From Rhodopirellula baltica SH 1 (lineage in GTDB: Bacteria; Planctomycetota; Planctomycetia; Pirellulales; Pirellulaceae), in the NCBI RefSeq assembly GCF_000196115.1, contig NC_005027.1:3906001-3970000 (forward strand): a stretch of 64,000 nt of DNA, read 5' to 3'. The notes beneath the pieces are model-generated. The model was not told the origin of the DNA. It did not search any database and saw only the letters and a program-made list of their open reading frames with translations. Positions 49,080-56,895 of the stretch are shown in pieces (position 1 is the stretch's first letter; every line of letters begins with the position of its first letter). Both the position numbers and the translations under genes were made by a program.

Positions 49080-49364
49080 TTACGAATCCACCGACCAAAT
49101 TTGCGAGCCGATCGAAACATCGGATTTCGTGATGCCGTCGGGGACAAGGAATGCGAAGGTGCGGTCCGGCGACCAAGGGTCGCAGTGCTCGATGCCGACA
49201 ACAGATGTTGGCAGGTCCTTGGCAGACGCACGACGAATCAAGATTGAATCACCAATCCGCACGACGACGTCGTCAAGGGTGGCAAACGTTTTGTTGGTTG
49301 CGATGACAAGACCACGCCCAGCGATGTCGAAGGTTTCCGCGACGTCAAACATGTGAGTGGGCAT
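49080..49364 (-). CDS. Cassette 1 protein, unknown
   Basis: The 94-aa product starts MPTHMFDVAETFDIAGRGLV and is beta-rich with alternating hydrophobic residues; RIGDSILIRRASAKDLPTSV suggests a small beta-barrel. It ends with a hydrophilic stretch. No signal peptide, membrane segment or Cys pair is present. It starts 21 bases after the core GTTGTAC and stops 9 bases before its attC, a typical cassette layout. It lies next to the transposase unit, so it would be the most distal of the small cassettes from the recombinase. No family was recognised. Confidence 0.75.
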   Translation of the reverse strand: MPTHMFDVAETFDIAGRGLVIATNKTFATLDDVVVRIGDSILIRRASAKDLPTSVVGIEHCDPWSPDRTFAFLVPDGITKSDVSIGSQIWSVDS

Positions 49365-49384
49365 GAAAAACGGATACCTGAGGC

Positions 49385-49520
49385 GTACAACGGAAGGTTT
49401 TTACGACACCGCCCTAAACGAAGCGAACGATGCCTGAACTACGGAGATTGTACCAAGGCCAGCCCGCGTGGCCAAACCCGGAAGGTGTGCCGCAGGCCTA
49501 GCGTAAAAACCATGTTGTGC
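49385..49520 (-). repeat. attC-like site of cassette 2 (136 bp)
   Basis: The ends are GTACAAC (49385-49391) and GTTGTGC (49514-49520). Inside, GGTTTTTACG near the left pairs exactly with CGTAAAAACC near the right, and ACACC with GGTGT further in, giving a long imperfect hairpin. About 35 bases at each end are nearly identical to the site at 50422-50558, while the middle differs. Confidence 0.85.
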
Positions 49521-49526
49521 GGCCCG

Positions 49527-49901
49527 TCAACCGTCGCCAATATTTACAAGTGATGGCGGAAAAGCAACGTAGTGCGGCATCCAGCAGTCAGTGCGTCGTA
49601 TGGCAACGTCATGCCCGTTGCAGCAGACCGTGTTGACGCCGTCGCAACCGTCGAGCCCGCAGCACCCGTTGAGGTGTCCAGGATTTGCGTGATCGCTTAC
49701 GTTCAGCAGGTCATTGACGTTAGCGATGTAATCTCCGTCTGCCGCCCAGTCATCGCCAGCAGCGATGTAGTAGCCACCTTGCGGGAGACGGGGTTCGCCG
49801 TCGTCCTCGTCGAGATCGAACGGATCGTTTGACACAAGCGATAGCGAATTGGTAAGGACGACGCCACAGGTTGAGCAATGCAGCCGAAGTCGCGATGTCA
49901 T
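49527..49901 (-). CDS. Cassette 2 protein, Cys-rich, unknown
   Basis: The ATG at 49901 (not the longer frame to 49937, which runs into the attC site) gives 124 aa and stands 14 bases after the core. The start has LHCSTCG, and the second half is rich in Cys and His (GCCGLDGCDG, VCCNGHD, DCWMPH), which suggests metal binding. The middle is acidic and has an Asn/Asp-rich DYIANVNDLLNVSD stretch that resembles a short calcium-type loop. The stop is six bases before the attC. No family was recognised. Another cassette protein (50035-50400) also begins with a CxxC pair. Confidence 0.75.
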   Translation of the reverse strand: MTSRLRLHCSTCGVVLTNSLSLVSNDPFDLDEDDGEPRLPQGGYYIAAGDDWAADGDYIANVNDLLNVSDHANPGHLNGCCGLDGCDGVNTVCCNGHDVAIRRTDCWMPHYVAFPPSLVNIGDG

Positions 49902-49914
49902 TTTGAGTAGGGCC

Positions 49915-50025
49915 GCACAACGGAAGTTTTTTACCACACCGCCCCAAACGAAGCGGTGGAGTTTGAATCACGAACAGCTAATGATACGCCAGCCCCGCTT
50001 GAAGTGCAAAGGAAGGTGTGCGGCC
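49915..50025 (-). repeat. attC-like site of cassette 3, truncated
   Basis: The left end GCACAACGGAAG...TTTTTTACCACACCGCCCC matches the other sites, but the right end goes straight from GGAAGGTGTG to CGGCC. The intact sites have about 30 further bases there, including GCGTAAAAACC. The deletion endpoints lie in short GCACA repeats (minus strand). The folded arm is therefore lost and the site is probably dead. Confidence 0.8.
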
Positions 50026-50034
50026 GGCAAGCCG

Positions 50035-50400
50035 TTAGAAGTAGCCATCCTTGGGAGGCGCGGGCGGGTCGGCATCTAGGGCTTCACGGTGTTTACTCAG
50101 ATTGCACCGAGCCAAGGCGCGATCGCGACCATTCGGGAGGCGAACGAAGTAGATCGCCCCGCAACCAGCAGGATCAAGCACAATCTTTTGGACGGAGACT
50201 GTTTGGCCATCGAGTGGTTCGCCGTGATTGCGGATGTCGACAATGTCGCCAACTGCAAGGTCGGGGAAGCAGTCAAAGCACAGGCCGGGAACGACCGAGC
50301 CAACGGCAACATCAGGATATCGTTCGGCGTACCAGGTCTTTGGATCGCTGATCAGTGCGTGGTACTCCGCGCCGCATGTTGGACACACCAGAAAAGCCAT
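50035..50400 (-). CDS. Cassette 3 protein, zinc-ribbon plus small beta domain
   Basis: This 121-aa protein opens MAFLVCPTCGAEYHALI, with a second Cys pair in LCFDCFPD, giving a likely zinc ribbon (about 6-43). The rest is a small beta-barrel-like segment (VGDIVDIRNHGEPLDGQTVSVQKI), which resembles a KOW/SH3-type fold, and ends in a Pro-rich tail. The ATG is 22 bases after the core box. Its own attC is damaged, so it may now be fixed together with cassette 2. No known family is certain; a nucleic-acid or protein-binding role is a guess. Confidence 0.78.
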   Translation of the reverse strand: MAFLVCPTCGAEYHALISDPKTWYAERYPDVAVGSVVPGLCFDCFPDLAVGDIVDIRNHGEPLDGQTVSVQKIVLDPAGCGAIYFVRLPNGRDRALARCNLSKHREALDADPPAPPKDGYF

Positions 50401-50421
50401 AAGCTACGTTCGATTTAGGCC

Positions 50422-50558
50422 GCACAACGGAAGGTTTTTACGACACCGCCCCAAACGAAGCGGTGGAGTTTGAATCACGAGAAATTGTACCAATGCCAAC
50501 GCCCGTTGCCAAACAAGCGAAGGTGTGCCGAAGGCCTAGCGTAAAAACCATGTTGTGG
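50422..50558 (-). repeat. attC-like site of cassette 4 (137 bp)
   Basis: The ends are GCACAAC (50422-50428) and GTTGTGG (50552-50558). GGTTTTTACG pairs with CGTAAAAACC at the same distances from the core as in the site at 49385. Flanking bases GACGC after GTTGTGG match the start of cassette 4 at 51028-51039 (GCGTCCCACAAC), which ties this site to that cassette. Confidence 0.88.
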
Positions 50559-50614
50559 GACGCTGCGTCGTGATTACGTCTTCCATTGCAAGAACACCCG
50601 CTAGGAGAACCGAG

Positions 50615-51001
50615 TCAGGACGTGACCGGTTCATTGAAGTAGTAGCAAAGCCCATCTGGTGCCACCACGAAGAAGACGTTGAAGCGCTCACCGTCACGTT
50701 CATCTACACGCGTATTCGCGACCGCGATACCGTTGGATTCGAGTTGAGACTTCACGCCGTCGATATCGGCCACTCGAATCGCGGCCCCCTCCTGTGATGG
50801 ATCGCCACCGTTGATCGCGAACCCAATTTTCACGCCATCGCGCTCAAGGATTACGGTTGGGTGGGGCGAGTTGCGGCGTTCCACTTCGGTCATGCCAAAG
50901 TGCTGCGAGTACCAGTCGGATGCGGCATCGAGGTCCGTGACAGGCAGCGCGAGGACGTCGTTTTTGTACGGCGAAGCAGATTGAAACGCGGGTTCGGACA
51001 T
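50615..51001 (-). CDS. Cassette 4 protein, VOC/glyoxalase-like
   Basis: The ATG at 51001 gives 128 aa and lies 32 bases after the core; the longer frame to 51253 crosses the core box and is rejected. The product is a single VOC-fold domain: DVLALPVTDLDAASDWYSQ, then FGMTEVER, then GAAIRVADIDGVKSQLESN, then FFVVAPDGLCYYFNEP. The final Glu and an early acidic position could bind metal as in glyoxalase or bleomycin-resistance proteins. VOC genes are common passengers of integrons. It is the first cassette after the recombinase and so probably the best expressed. Confidence 0.88.
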   Translation of the reverse strand: MSEPAFQSASPYKNDVLALPVTDLDAASDWYSQHFGMTEVERRNSPHPTVILERDGVKIGFAINGGDPSQEGAAIRVADIDGVKSQLESNGIAVANTRVDERDGERFNVFFVVAPDGLCYYFNEPVTS

Positions 51002-51039
51002 GAAAAGTCTGCTATCTGGGGAAACTTGCGTCCCACAAC

Positions 51040-51299
51040 GGGGTTCTGGACGACAGGGTGTCGTACATGCTTGGAAATGGGGGAAAACGGGTTTGGATTT
51101 TAGCTGAAGGGGGCTCGGTCTGCAGCACTTGGGCGACTGGGCGAGGACGCAGTGAGGTGGGATTGCGTTCGCTCCGCCGGGTGCCGGGATGCAATATCGG
51201 TGTTTTTGACGCTGAGACGCGGCAGCAGTCATACCTTCCCCGCTGGCAGACAAGACGAACGTCCTGCGGGGCTGAATTCAACTCGCAGTTGCGAATGAG
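51040..51299 (-). other. Candidate attI/leader between recombinase and first cassette
   Basis: These 260 bases lie between the recombinase stop and the core GTTGTGG (51039-51033). In integrons the platform's own attachment site (attI) and cassette promoter lie next to the first core. Here the recombinase ends, rather than starts, toward the array, so the promoter would have to be in or before the recombinase gene, or in this stretch. No attC-like folding was seen, which fits attI. Confidence 0.4.
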
Positions 51300-52646
51300 C
51301 TAGGTCTTGAGCGCCTGAAAAGGTTCCGCGTCTCTGATTCGCAGGATTCGCTTGGCAACCTCTCGCTGCAACTGCGAGAAGAACTCGGGCGACTCCAATC
51401 GCTCTCGTTGTGCCGTGGGTAGACAACGCAGCGTCGGTTCCCAGATGTCTTGCAGTGGGATTTGCAAGGAAACCCAATCTTGGCGCGGCATCGTCGCTCG
51501 CATTCCCGGCAGGGGAAGCAATTGACCATCCTTCCAAACGCCCAACGTCACCGCATACGCGCCGTTTGAATCGGGATTCGGATCCACCTCAAGCCGCATC
51601 CGGCCCACGGAGGGCCGAGGCTTCGGTTGCCGACCGGAAGACTCCGACGATGAACCTGGTTCGTCCCTCAACCGATCCAGTGGGCTGGCAACCGCAGTCG
51701 CTTTCATTCGTGCGACTTTGGTGTACAGCGAGGTGGTTTCCAAATTGGTGTGCCCGAGCAGCTTTTGAATGAACCGAATGTCGGTACCGGATTCGATCAG
51801 ATGCGTCGCAAAGCTGTGGCGGAAACTGTGCGGCGTGACCGCCTTGCCAATTCCCGACAGAATCCGAGCCTGCTTGACCGCACGTTGGATCGTCCTCGGA
51901 GAAAGATGCCGGTCGACACGCCTGCCTTCGGAAGGAAACAGGTAGCCAACTCCTTTGGTGTGCCGCCACAACTGCCTCATCAGCGGCAACAGATCGTCGG
52001 CCAACATGACGTAGCGATCCTTTTTGCCTTTGCCAAGTTGAACTCGGATTTGTTGGCGATCGAAATCAAAATCCGACCACTGCAAACGGGCGACCTCCGC
52101 GACTCGCAAACCGGTTGCATACAGCACGGTGAGAAGCAGTTTGTCACGCAACGTGCGAGCGGCCTCCATCATTCGCTGGACCTCTTTCTTGGACATCACG
52201 ACAGGCAATTGTTTTGACTTTCGCGGGGACACCAGCCCAACCGTGCAACGCAACAAACAGAATTTGTCCAGACCGGTTCGCAGTGCCGACAACGTGACGC
52301 TGACCTCCGACGCCGATGCGCCGCCAGCGACCAGCAGTTCCAAGTACTCCCGAATGTCTTCTTGGTCGATCTGGTCCAGCGGTCCTCGGTACCAGCGAAG
52401 GAAGCAGACCCAAGCGGAGCGATAGTTTTTGATGGTGCTGACGGCGTAAAAGCGGATCCGCAACTCACGGACGAGACATTTAACAACCAACGGTTTGGGC
52501 GGCTGAGTCGAGAGGTCGACGACGGCATGCTCGGCTTTGAATTCCGTCTCCACAGCGTGTCGCGGGGCGCCTCGGCCACGGGCGTCTCGCCAGGGTTGGC
52601 CATTGGTATAGAGACGGGGTGCATCCGGTGCGACAAGACGAGACAT
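51300..52646 (-). CDS. Tyrosine recombinase of the cassette array, non-classical IntI
   Basis: The ATG at 52646 is used because GGAG sits seven bases upstream; the longer frame starts at a TTG. The 448-aa protein has an extended N-terminus (about 1-55), a SAM-like core-binding domain (55-140) and a catalytic domain with Arg181 (YATGLRVAE), His273 and Arg276 (TPHSFRHS), His299 (LLGHT) and Tyr308. It then reads VASPLDRL, like the end of IntI proteins. The extra helix that IntI carries before the second catalytic box is missing: only about 17 residues separate RYVMLAD from GYLFPSEG. A Ser-rich linker and ~110 extra residues of unknown fold end the protein. It probably moves the cassettes next to it; a XerC-like role is the alternative. 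Confidence 0.9.
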   Translation of the reverse strand: MSRLVAPDAPRLYTNGQPWRDARGRGAPRHAVETEFKAEHAVVDLSTQPPKPLVVKCLVRELRIRFYAVSTIKNYRSAWVCFLRWYRGPLDQIDQEDIREYLELLVAGGASASEVSVTLSALRTGLDKFCLLRCTVGLVSPRKSKQLPVVMSKKEVQRMMEAARTLRDKLLLTVLYATGLRVAEVARLQWSDFDFDRQQIRVQLGKGKKDRYVMLADDLLPLMRQLWRHTKGVGYLFPSEGRRVDRHLSPRTIQRAVKQARILSGIGKAVTPHSFRHSFATHLIESGTDIRFIQKLLGHTNLETTSLYTKVARMKATAVASPLDRLRDEPGSSSESSGRQPKPRPSVGRMRLEVDPNPDSNGAYAVTLGVWKDGQLLPLPGMRATMPRQDWVSLQIPLQDIWEPTLRCLPTAQRERLESPEFFSQLQREVAKRILRIRDAEPFQALKT

Positions 52647-53199
52647 GAGCTGCTCCAGCAAATAAGGCGAAGACACGTTTCGCAAACGTTCAGCGAGTCA
52701 GGCGTGGCAAACAATGCGAATTCATCTCGATCCGGCCCTGTTTTCGGAACAACGAATGGCCGGACAGTCTCCAAAGGCCAGATCTGTTGCTGAATCGACA
52801 ACAGAATGCCGCTTGGATCTGACTGCCCCATCCGGGGTGGCATCGCGTGTTGCTGGCGTGCTGATCTCGAAGCTTCCGCCCCGAGCTTGGAACGCAGACT
52901 CCTGCGGAGCCATTCATGCCCAAGATGCCACCGCACCCTATTGGTGTGCTCGCAGGCTGAAGAGTGATGGCCCGGATGCCGTGAAACGTGGTAAATCGTG
53001 ACGTTCGTATCGATCAAGACACACACGAGCTCGCAAAAATCTGCCGAGTTCGTCGTTTTGACTCAATTCTAGATTGAGTGGCGAGCCGGCCTGGATAGCT
53101 TGGGAGTGTCGCCGCAAGTCGCGTCGACGCGAATTAAACGGAGTGCGGGGTACGGGCCCCGGTCACGCGATTTTGCTAGAGGACGAAGGGTATCAGGAC
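52647..53199. other. Intergenic region between the recombinase and the next gene
   Basis: This 553-bp stretch holds only short open frames that overlap each other on both strands and show no family features. A near-palindrome ACTCAAT-TCTAG-ATTGAGT (53061-53079) might be an operator or weak terminator. The promoter of the recombinase gene should lie here. Confidence 0.5.
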
Positions 53200-53751
53200 A
53201 TGAGTGAAACGAGTCAACCGATGATCGACGAGGTGGATTTGATTCTCACCAACGCTCGCTTGCGAGACGAGTTGGAACCATACCGAGACGATTCCATCGA
53301 CGATCCGACGACGCGGAGCATGCCGCTTCAGAAGGAGAACGAGTACCTCGCATCGATCCTGGCCTGGGAACGGGCACCAGCACTTGCGATCGCTCAGTGG
53401 TTCAATCCCCCGCTTCAAATCCCATCTCCAGAATCGCTGGACGATGCAGCGTTGTCGGTAGAATTGCAGCGCACGATCCAACAACTTCATTCCCAAAACA
53501 TCAAACTCACGTTCACAGATCACCTTTCCGATCGCGAACTGTATCGAGTGATCTACCGGGACATACTTCCGGCGTGTGAAAAGAAGATCGATGCCCCCGG
53601 TAAGAGCCTGGAGTGGCGATGCCTGGACGACAACGACACTTACCTGACCTTCTACGCGACTCCTGTTGAGCGTCGTCGATACCAAGAAGAGCACCAAGCG
53701 GAGTTGCCCAAAGCGAAACGACCTCAGTTCCGCCGAAAACTTCCAGACTGA
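53200..53751 (+). CDS. Hypothetical protein
   Basis: The ATG at 53200 starts MSETSQPMIDEVDLIL; the 42 codons upstream in frame are not protein-like. The 183-aa product is hydrophilic and mostly helical, with DDSIDDPTTRSMPLQKENEYLASILAWERAP near the start. Proteins with this 'ENEYLxxIxxWE' phrase recur in Rhodopirellula but have no known function. The centre (LHSQNIKLTFTDHLSDRELY) is alpha/beta and the last ~40 residues are basic and charged. It has no signal peptide or membrane segment. It faces the chelatase gene convergently. Confidence 0.82.
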   Translation: MSETSQPMIDEVDLILTNARLRDELEPYRDDSIDDPTTRSMPLQKENEYLASILAWERAPALAIAQWFNPPLQIPSPESLDDAALSVELQRTIQQLHSQNIKLTFTDHLSDRELYRVIYRDILPACEKKIDAPGKSLEWRCLDDNDTYLTFYATPVERRRYQEEHQAELPKAKRPQFRRKLPD

Positions 53752-53804
53752 TCTACAGCCAGCCACAATCAACAAGTAACAAATTGCCCCGAAGGATTCG
53801 GGTG

Positions 53805-54737
53805 CTATTCGCCGACGTTCTCGGATTGCAGGGAATCAATTCGTTCGGCGATGGCCGCGGCCACTTTGGCATCCGGCCCCAAGTACCGCGAAATGACAAA
53901 TTCGATCTCACTGAATTTTGTCGCCACTTCTTTGGTTTGACGCTCGATCGCGTCATACAATCGTCCCGAAAATAATAGGTGCGGCTGGACGATGACTCGA
54001 CCGAATCGACCGCTCGCAGCGATCTGGTCCAGCGTGTCCGGCAGTCGCGGTTGTGCCATCGCATAAAATGTCGTTCGCAAACCGTCGGCGTCGATCGCGT
54101 ACAGATCCGCGATGCAAGAACGGTGAGACTGTTTCAATCGACCGCGTACCGTGACTTCGGTTAGCAACCGCATGTCCGATGAGGCACACGGGTCCAAACT
54201 TCCGCGACCGACCATCACCACCGCCGTCGCAATCGAAGCATTGCCTGCTTCGCCATCGGACACCGATTCGATTGATTCGATCAAACGCTCGCGAACCAAA
54301 TCGATCATGTGTGGCTGTCGCGAAATCGGACGGCTGTAACCAGCGATTCGGTCGAGCGTTTGCGTCTGGCGAGCAACCGCTTCAACAGCGTCAGGAATAT
54401 CTGACTTGGCATGCCCCGCGGCAAACAACAAGAGAGGCGAAACAGTGATACGCTCCGCACCGGCGTCGAGCAATCGCCGCCAACCTTCATCAATCGTTGG
54501 CGACTGAAACTCCAGCAGACATGGCTGAACGATCGATTGACCGGCCAGGTGATTTGCCAGTCGATCCCCCAACTCGAAAAACTCATCGGTCCCGCGTTGG
54601 TCACGAGTCCCGTGTCCGATCAGCAAAATCCCATGGGTCGGATGACCGCCAGAAGCGGGTTGCTGATCCAAGTCGCTTGTTTCACTGATAGGTCGCGAGA
54701 TCGGAGTGGCTTCCTTGGTTGGGATACAACGTTCCAT
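53805..54737 (-). CDS. CbiX/SirB-like sirohydrochlorin chelatase family protein
   Basis: CbiX-type enzymes insert cobalt or iron into sirohydrochlorin for cobalamin or siroheme. The 310-aa protein has two CbiX halves. The N-terminal half keeps both metal-site histidines: His42 in LIGHGTRD and His109 in LLLFAAGHAKSDIP. In the second half the matching positions are Arg178 (VGRGS) and Arg259 (LFSGRL), so only one active site remains, as in known two-half SirB proteins. The first ~30 residues are a disordered extension. The gene lies downstream of the metal-binding protein gene, on the same strand. Confidence 0.88.
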   Translation of the reverse strand: MERCIPTKEATPISRPISETSDLDQQPASGGHPTHGILLIGHGTRDQRGTDEFFELGDRLANHLAGQSIVQPCLLEFQSPTIDEGWRRLLDAGAERITVSPLLLFAAGHAKSDIPDAVEAVARQTQTLDRIAGYSRPISRQPHMIDLVRERLIESIESVSDGEAGNASIATAVVMVGRGSLDPCASSDMRLLTEVTVRGRLKQSHRSCIADLYAIDADGLRTTFYAMAQPRLPDTLDQIAASGRFGRVIVQPHLLFSGRLYDAIERQTKEVATKFSEIEFVISRYLGPDAKVAAAIAERIDSLQSENVGE

Positions 54738-54763
54738 CGAGCGACTTTTTTCAGCGAAACCGA

Positions 54764-55144
54764 TTACTGAACTTTCTGGGCTGAAGTGAACCCTTGTTCT
54801 TGCAGAGCGGCCAAGGCTGACGAGACATCGAAACCAGCATCGTACTTCACGACAACTTTTTTGACTGTCAAAGCATTGGGATCGGGTTGATCGACCAAAG
54901 CGACCTCGCTGACCGCGTCATTCTTTTCCAACGTTTCTTGAACACGAGGGAAGCATGCGAATTGGCAGTGCATCTCAGGCACCTCCAAAGTCATCGTGCC
55001 AGCTTCGGCCATGATCTCCGGAGTCGCAACGACGGAGGCGGCCGGCGCGGTTTCGGTTTCAGGTGCTCGGTCGGGTGTCGCAGAGATCGCAACCATGATT
55101 CCAACAGCGGCCAAAGCGGCGACAACGTAAACGATCGATTTCAT
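54764..55144 (-). CDS. Membrane-anchored heavy-metal-associated (HMA) domain protein
   Basis: The ATG at 55144 gives 126 aa: a hydrophobic N-terminal segment (about 4-21), a Pro/Ala/Thr linker, and an HMA-like domain from ~50. The metal motif is EMHCQFACFP, with Cys60 and Cys64 spaced MHCxxxC instead of the usual MxCxxC, so three residues lie between the Cys. HMA domains carry copper, mercury or similar ions. It probably hangs outside the membrane. It lies 26 bp before the chelatase gene, which suggests co-transcription and a metal-handling role. Confidence 0.85.
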   Translation of the reverse strand: MKSIVYVVAALAAVGIMVAISATPDRAPETETAPAASVVATPEIMAEAGTMTLEVPEMHCQFACFPRVQETLEKNDAVSEVALVDQPDPNALTVKKVVVKYDAGFDVSSALAALQEQGFTSAQKVQ

Positions 55145-55364
55145 CGGTGAACTCAATGAGAGTGAAGTGGATTACGAGGAGTCTGAAAGGGAAAAAACCA
55201 CGACGAACTCGTCGTCTCAGACCACCATCTAGTTTACCAATGCGGAATCCAGACTCACAACCGCCAATCCAAATGGGAGCCATCTCGGACCGGATCGCTC
55301 AAGGAGACCCGTCGAAAATCACGGCGATTAACCTGAGAAACACGGGCGAGCGATCGTCTTTGAC

Positions 55365-56792
55365 TCAGGCGGCAGCGGAGATTTGCTTGGATGATTTGGC
55401 TGACCGAATGGCCTCCACCGCGGTTCGCAAGGGCGTGTCCAACTCCCAGGCTGATTCGGCAGGCGATCGCTCGGTGACAACAGCATCCTCTTCCGTCGAG
55501 TTTGAAGCCTCGTTTGAAGAAGCATCAGGTGCGGCATCCGAATCCACTTCTTCATCGGGATCCGCGAGCTTTAAATGAGCGTCCTTCAAATCGCGGTTCT
55601 TCAGCGATGGGTAAGAAGCCTCTTCCCAGAATCGAGCCAGTTGCCGTATATCGTCTTCGGCGATTTTGACATCCATGCCCGGATCAGGACTCACACCCCA
55701 AACATCCTCTTCGGTGTCATCAACACCGCGGTGAATGTTTTGATCACTTGGGCGGTAGTACTTCGCCACCGTCAGACGCAAAGCACTGCGGCCATATTCC
55801 AACGGCAAGATATTCTGCACAGTACCTTTGCCATAGCTGCGCGTACCAACGATCGTCGCTCGTCCGTGATCCTGCAGTGCCGCCGCAACAATTTCACTGG
55901 CACTAGCAGAATGCTCATCGATCAAAATCGCGACCGGCATATCGGGCGGCACCAACGTTCCCGCGGTTGCCGACACCTCGTCTTCGACCACTCCGCCGCG
56001 AGTCTTTGTGCTGACGATTCGTCCTGAACTCAAGAACATATCGCAAACATCAACGGCAGCGGTCAGCAATCCGCCACCGTTGCCTCGAAGGTCCAGCACA
56101 AACCCCGACACGTCTGGCTTCGGCATCAACCGACTCAGGACCGAACGCAGTTCACTCACTGTCTTGTCGCCAAAACTGGTCATCCGAACGTAGACGATGT
56201 CGGGATGCTGCTTCAAACGATAAACCCATTCATTGCCTCCGTTTCGATAGTCACCGATGACGGATTCCAACTGAATGGTGTCCCGCTGCACCTTCACTTC
56301 CAGTTTCTCTTCACCACGCTCAACCAATAACTGCACGGTGGTTGCGATCGGTCCTCTCAATCGTTCGCTGACGGACCGAATGTCCATGTCGCCAACGTAT
56401 TCGCCGTCCACTTCCAAGATCGCATCTCCCGGCATCAAACCGGCCCTGAGAGCGGGCGAGCCCACCAATGGAGTGATCACGCGGACGGGTTCGCCTTCGA
56501 CCGGCTGATCAACGTAGATCCCAATTCCCGCGAATTCTTGTTGGATCGTGTCCTGAAAGGCTTGGTAGCTGACCGGCGGAATGTATTCGCTGTGCTGGTC
56601 CAGCGTCGACGTCATGCCCGCCATCGCCGATGTCAGCAATTCGCGGCGATCCACCGGTTCAACGTAGTACCGATCGATCATTTCAATGGCTTCACCGACC
56701 ATCATGGCAGATCGCGTCCGCAAGTAGATGGCATAACATGCGAATGAGATGACCAGCACGGACAACAGCAGAGTCAAGTTTCGCGGGAGCAT
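55365..56792 (-). CDS. C-terminal processing peptidase (S41 family, Prc/CtpA-like)
   Basis: The ATG at 56792 sets a membrane anchor (about 5-24) at the N-terminus; the upstream frame adds only polar residues. The 475-aa protein has a PDZ domain (about 85-165, with AGIGIYVD and SPALRAGLMPGDAILEVDG) and the S41 catalytic domain: LDLRGNGGG, then DEHSASASEIV with Ser297, then GTRSYGKGTVQ with Lys322. The Ser-Lys spacing of 25 matches E. coli Prc and algal CtpA. Such peptidases trim or degrade envelope proteins with exposed C-termini. The last ~100 residues are acidic and low complexity. Confidence 0.95.
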   Translation of the reverse strand: MLPRNLTLLLSVLVISFACYAIYLRTRSAMMVGEAIEMIDRYYVEPVDRRELLTSAMAGMTSTLDQHSEYIPPVSYQAFQDTIQQEFAGIGIYVDQPVEGEPVRVITPLVGSPALRAGLMPGDAILEVDGEYVGDMDIRSVSERLRGPIATTVQLLVERGEEKLEVKVQRDTIQLESVIGDYRNGGNEWVYRLKQHPDIVYVRMTSFGDKTVSELRSVLSRLMPKPDVSGFVLDLRGNGGGLLTAAVDVCDMFLSSGRIVSTKTRGGVVEDEVSATAGTLVPPDMPVAILIDEHSASASEIVAAALQDHGRATIVGTRSYGKGTVQNILPLEYGRSALRLTVAKYYRPSDQNIHRGVDDTEEDVWGVSPDPGMDVKIAEDDIRQLARFWEEASYPSLKNRDLKDAHLKLADPDEEVDSDAAPDASSNEASNSTEEDAVVTERSPAESAWELDTPLRTAVEAIRSAKSSKQISAAA

Positions 56793-56895
56793 GGCGGAGT
56801 CAGATTGCGGAGATGAGCGAGAACGACGCCATGGTATCACGATGGCACCCACCGTCTAAACCACGCGTGATTTTCTTCGCTTGCTTGGCATGACC

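Larger units (their letters stand above)
49009..51039 (-). other. Integron-like gene-cassette array of four small cassettes
   Basis: Read on the minus strand, four units follow each other: a core box, an ORF starting 14-32 bases later, and an attC-like site. In three units the first 10-12 bases of the cassette are the exact complement of the first bases of its own attC: GTTGTGGGACGC (cassette 4), GTTGTGCGGCCC (cassette 2), and GTTGTACGCC (cassette 1). Cassette 3 fits after allowing for a 30-bp deletion. This link between cassette start and attC is the defining mark of circularising cassettes. No promoter is visible inside the cassettes, so expression probably comes from the recombinase side. 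Confidence 0.85.

Noticed and set aside
49009-50558. CRISPR or REP-type repeats
   Set aside because: The repeats are long, variable inside, and linked to cassette starts by complementarity, which fits attC sites, not CRISPR repeats or REP palindromes.
51300-52646. Calling this recombinase IntI
   Set aside because: The IntI-specific extra helix before the second catalytic box is not seen; only the SPLD ending is shared. I kept a neutral name.
52196-53026. 276-codon minus-strand frame upstream of the recombinase
   Set aside because: It overlaps the recombinase in another frame, and the upstream part has no domain.
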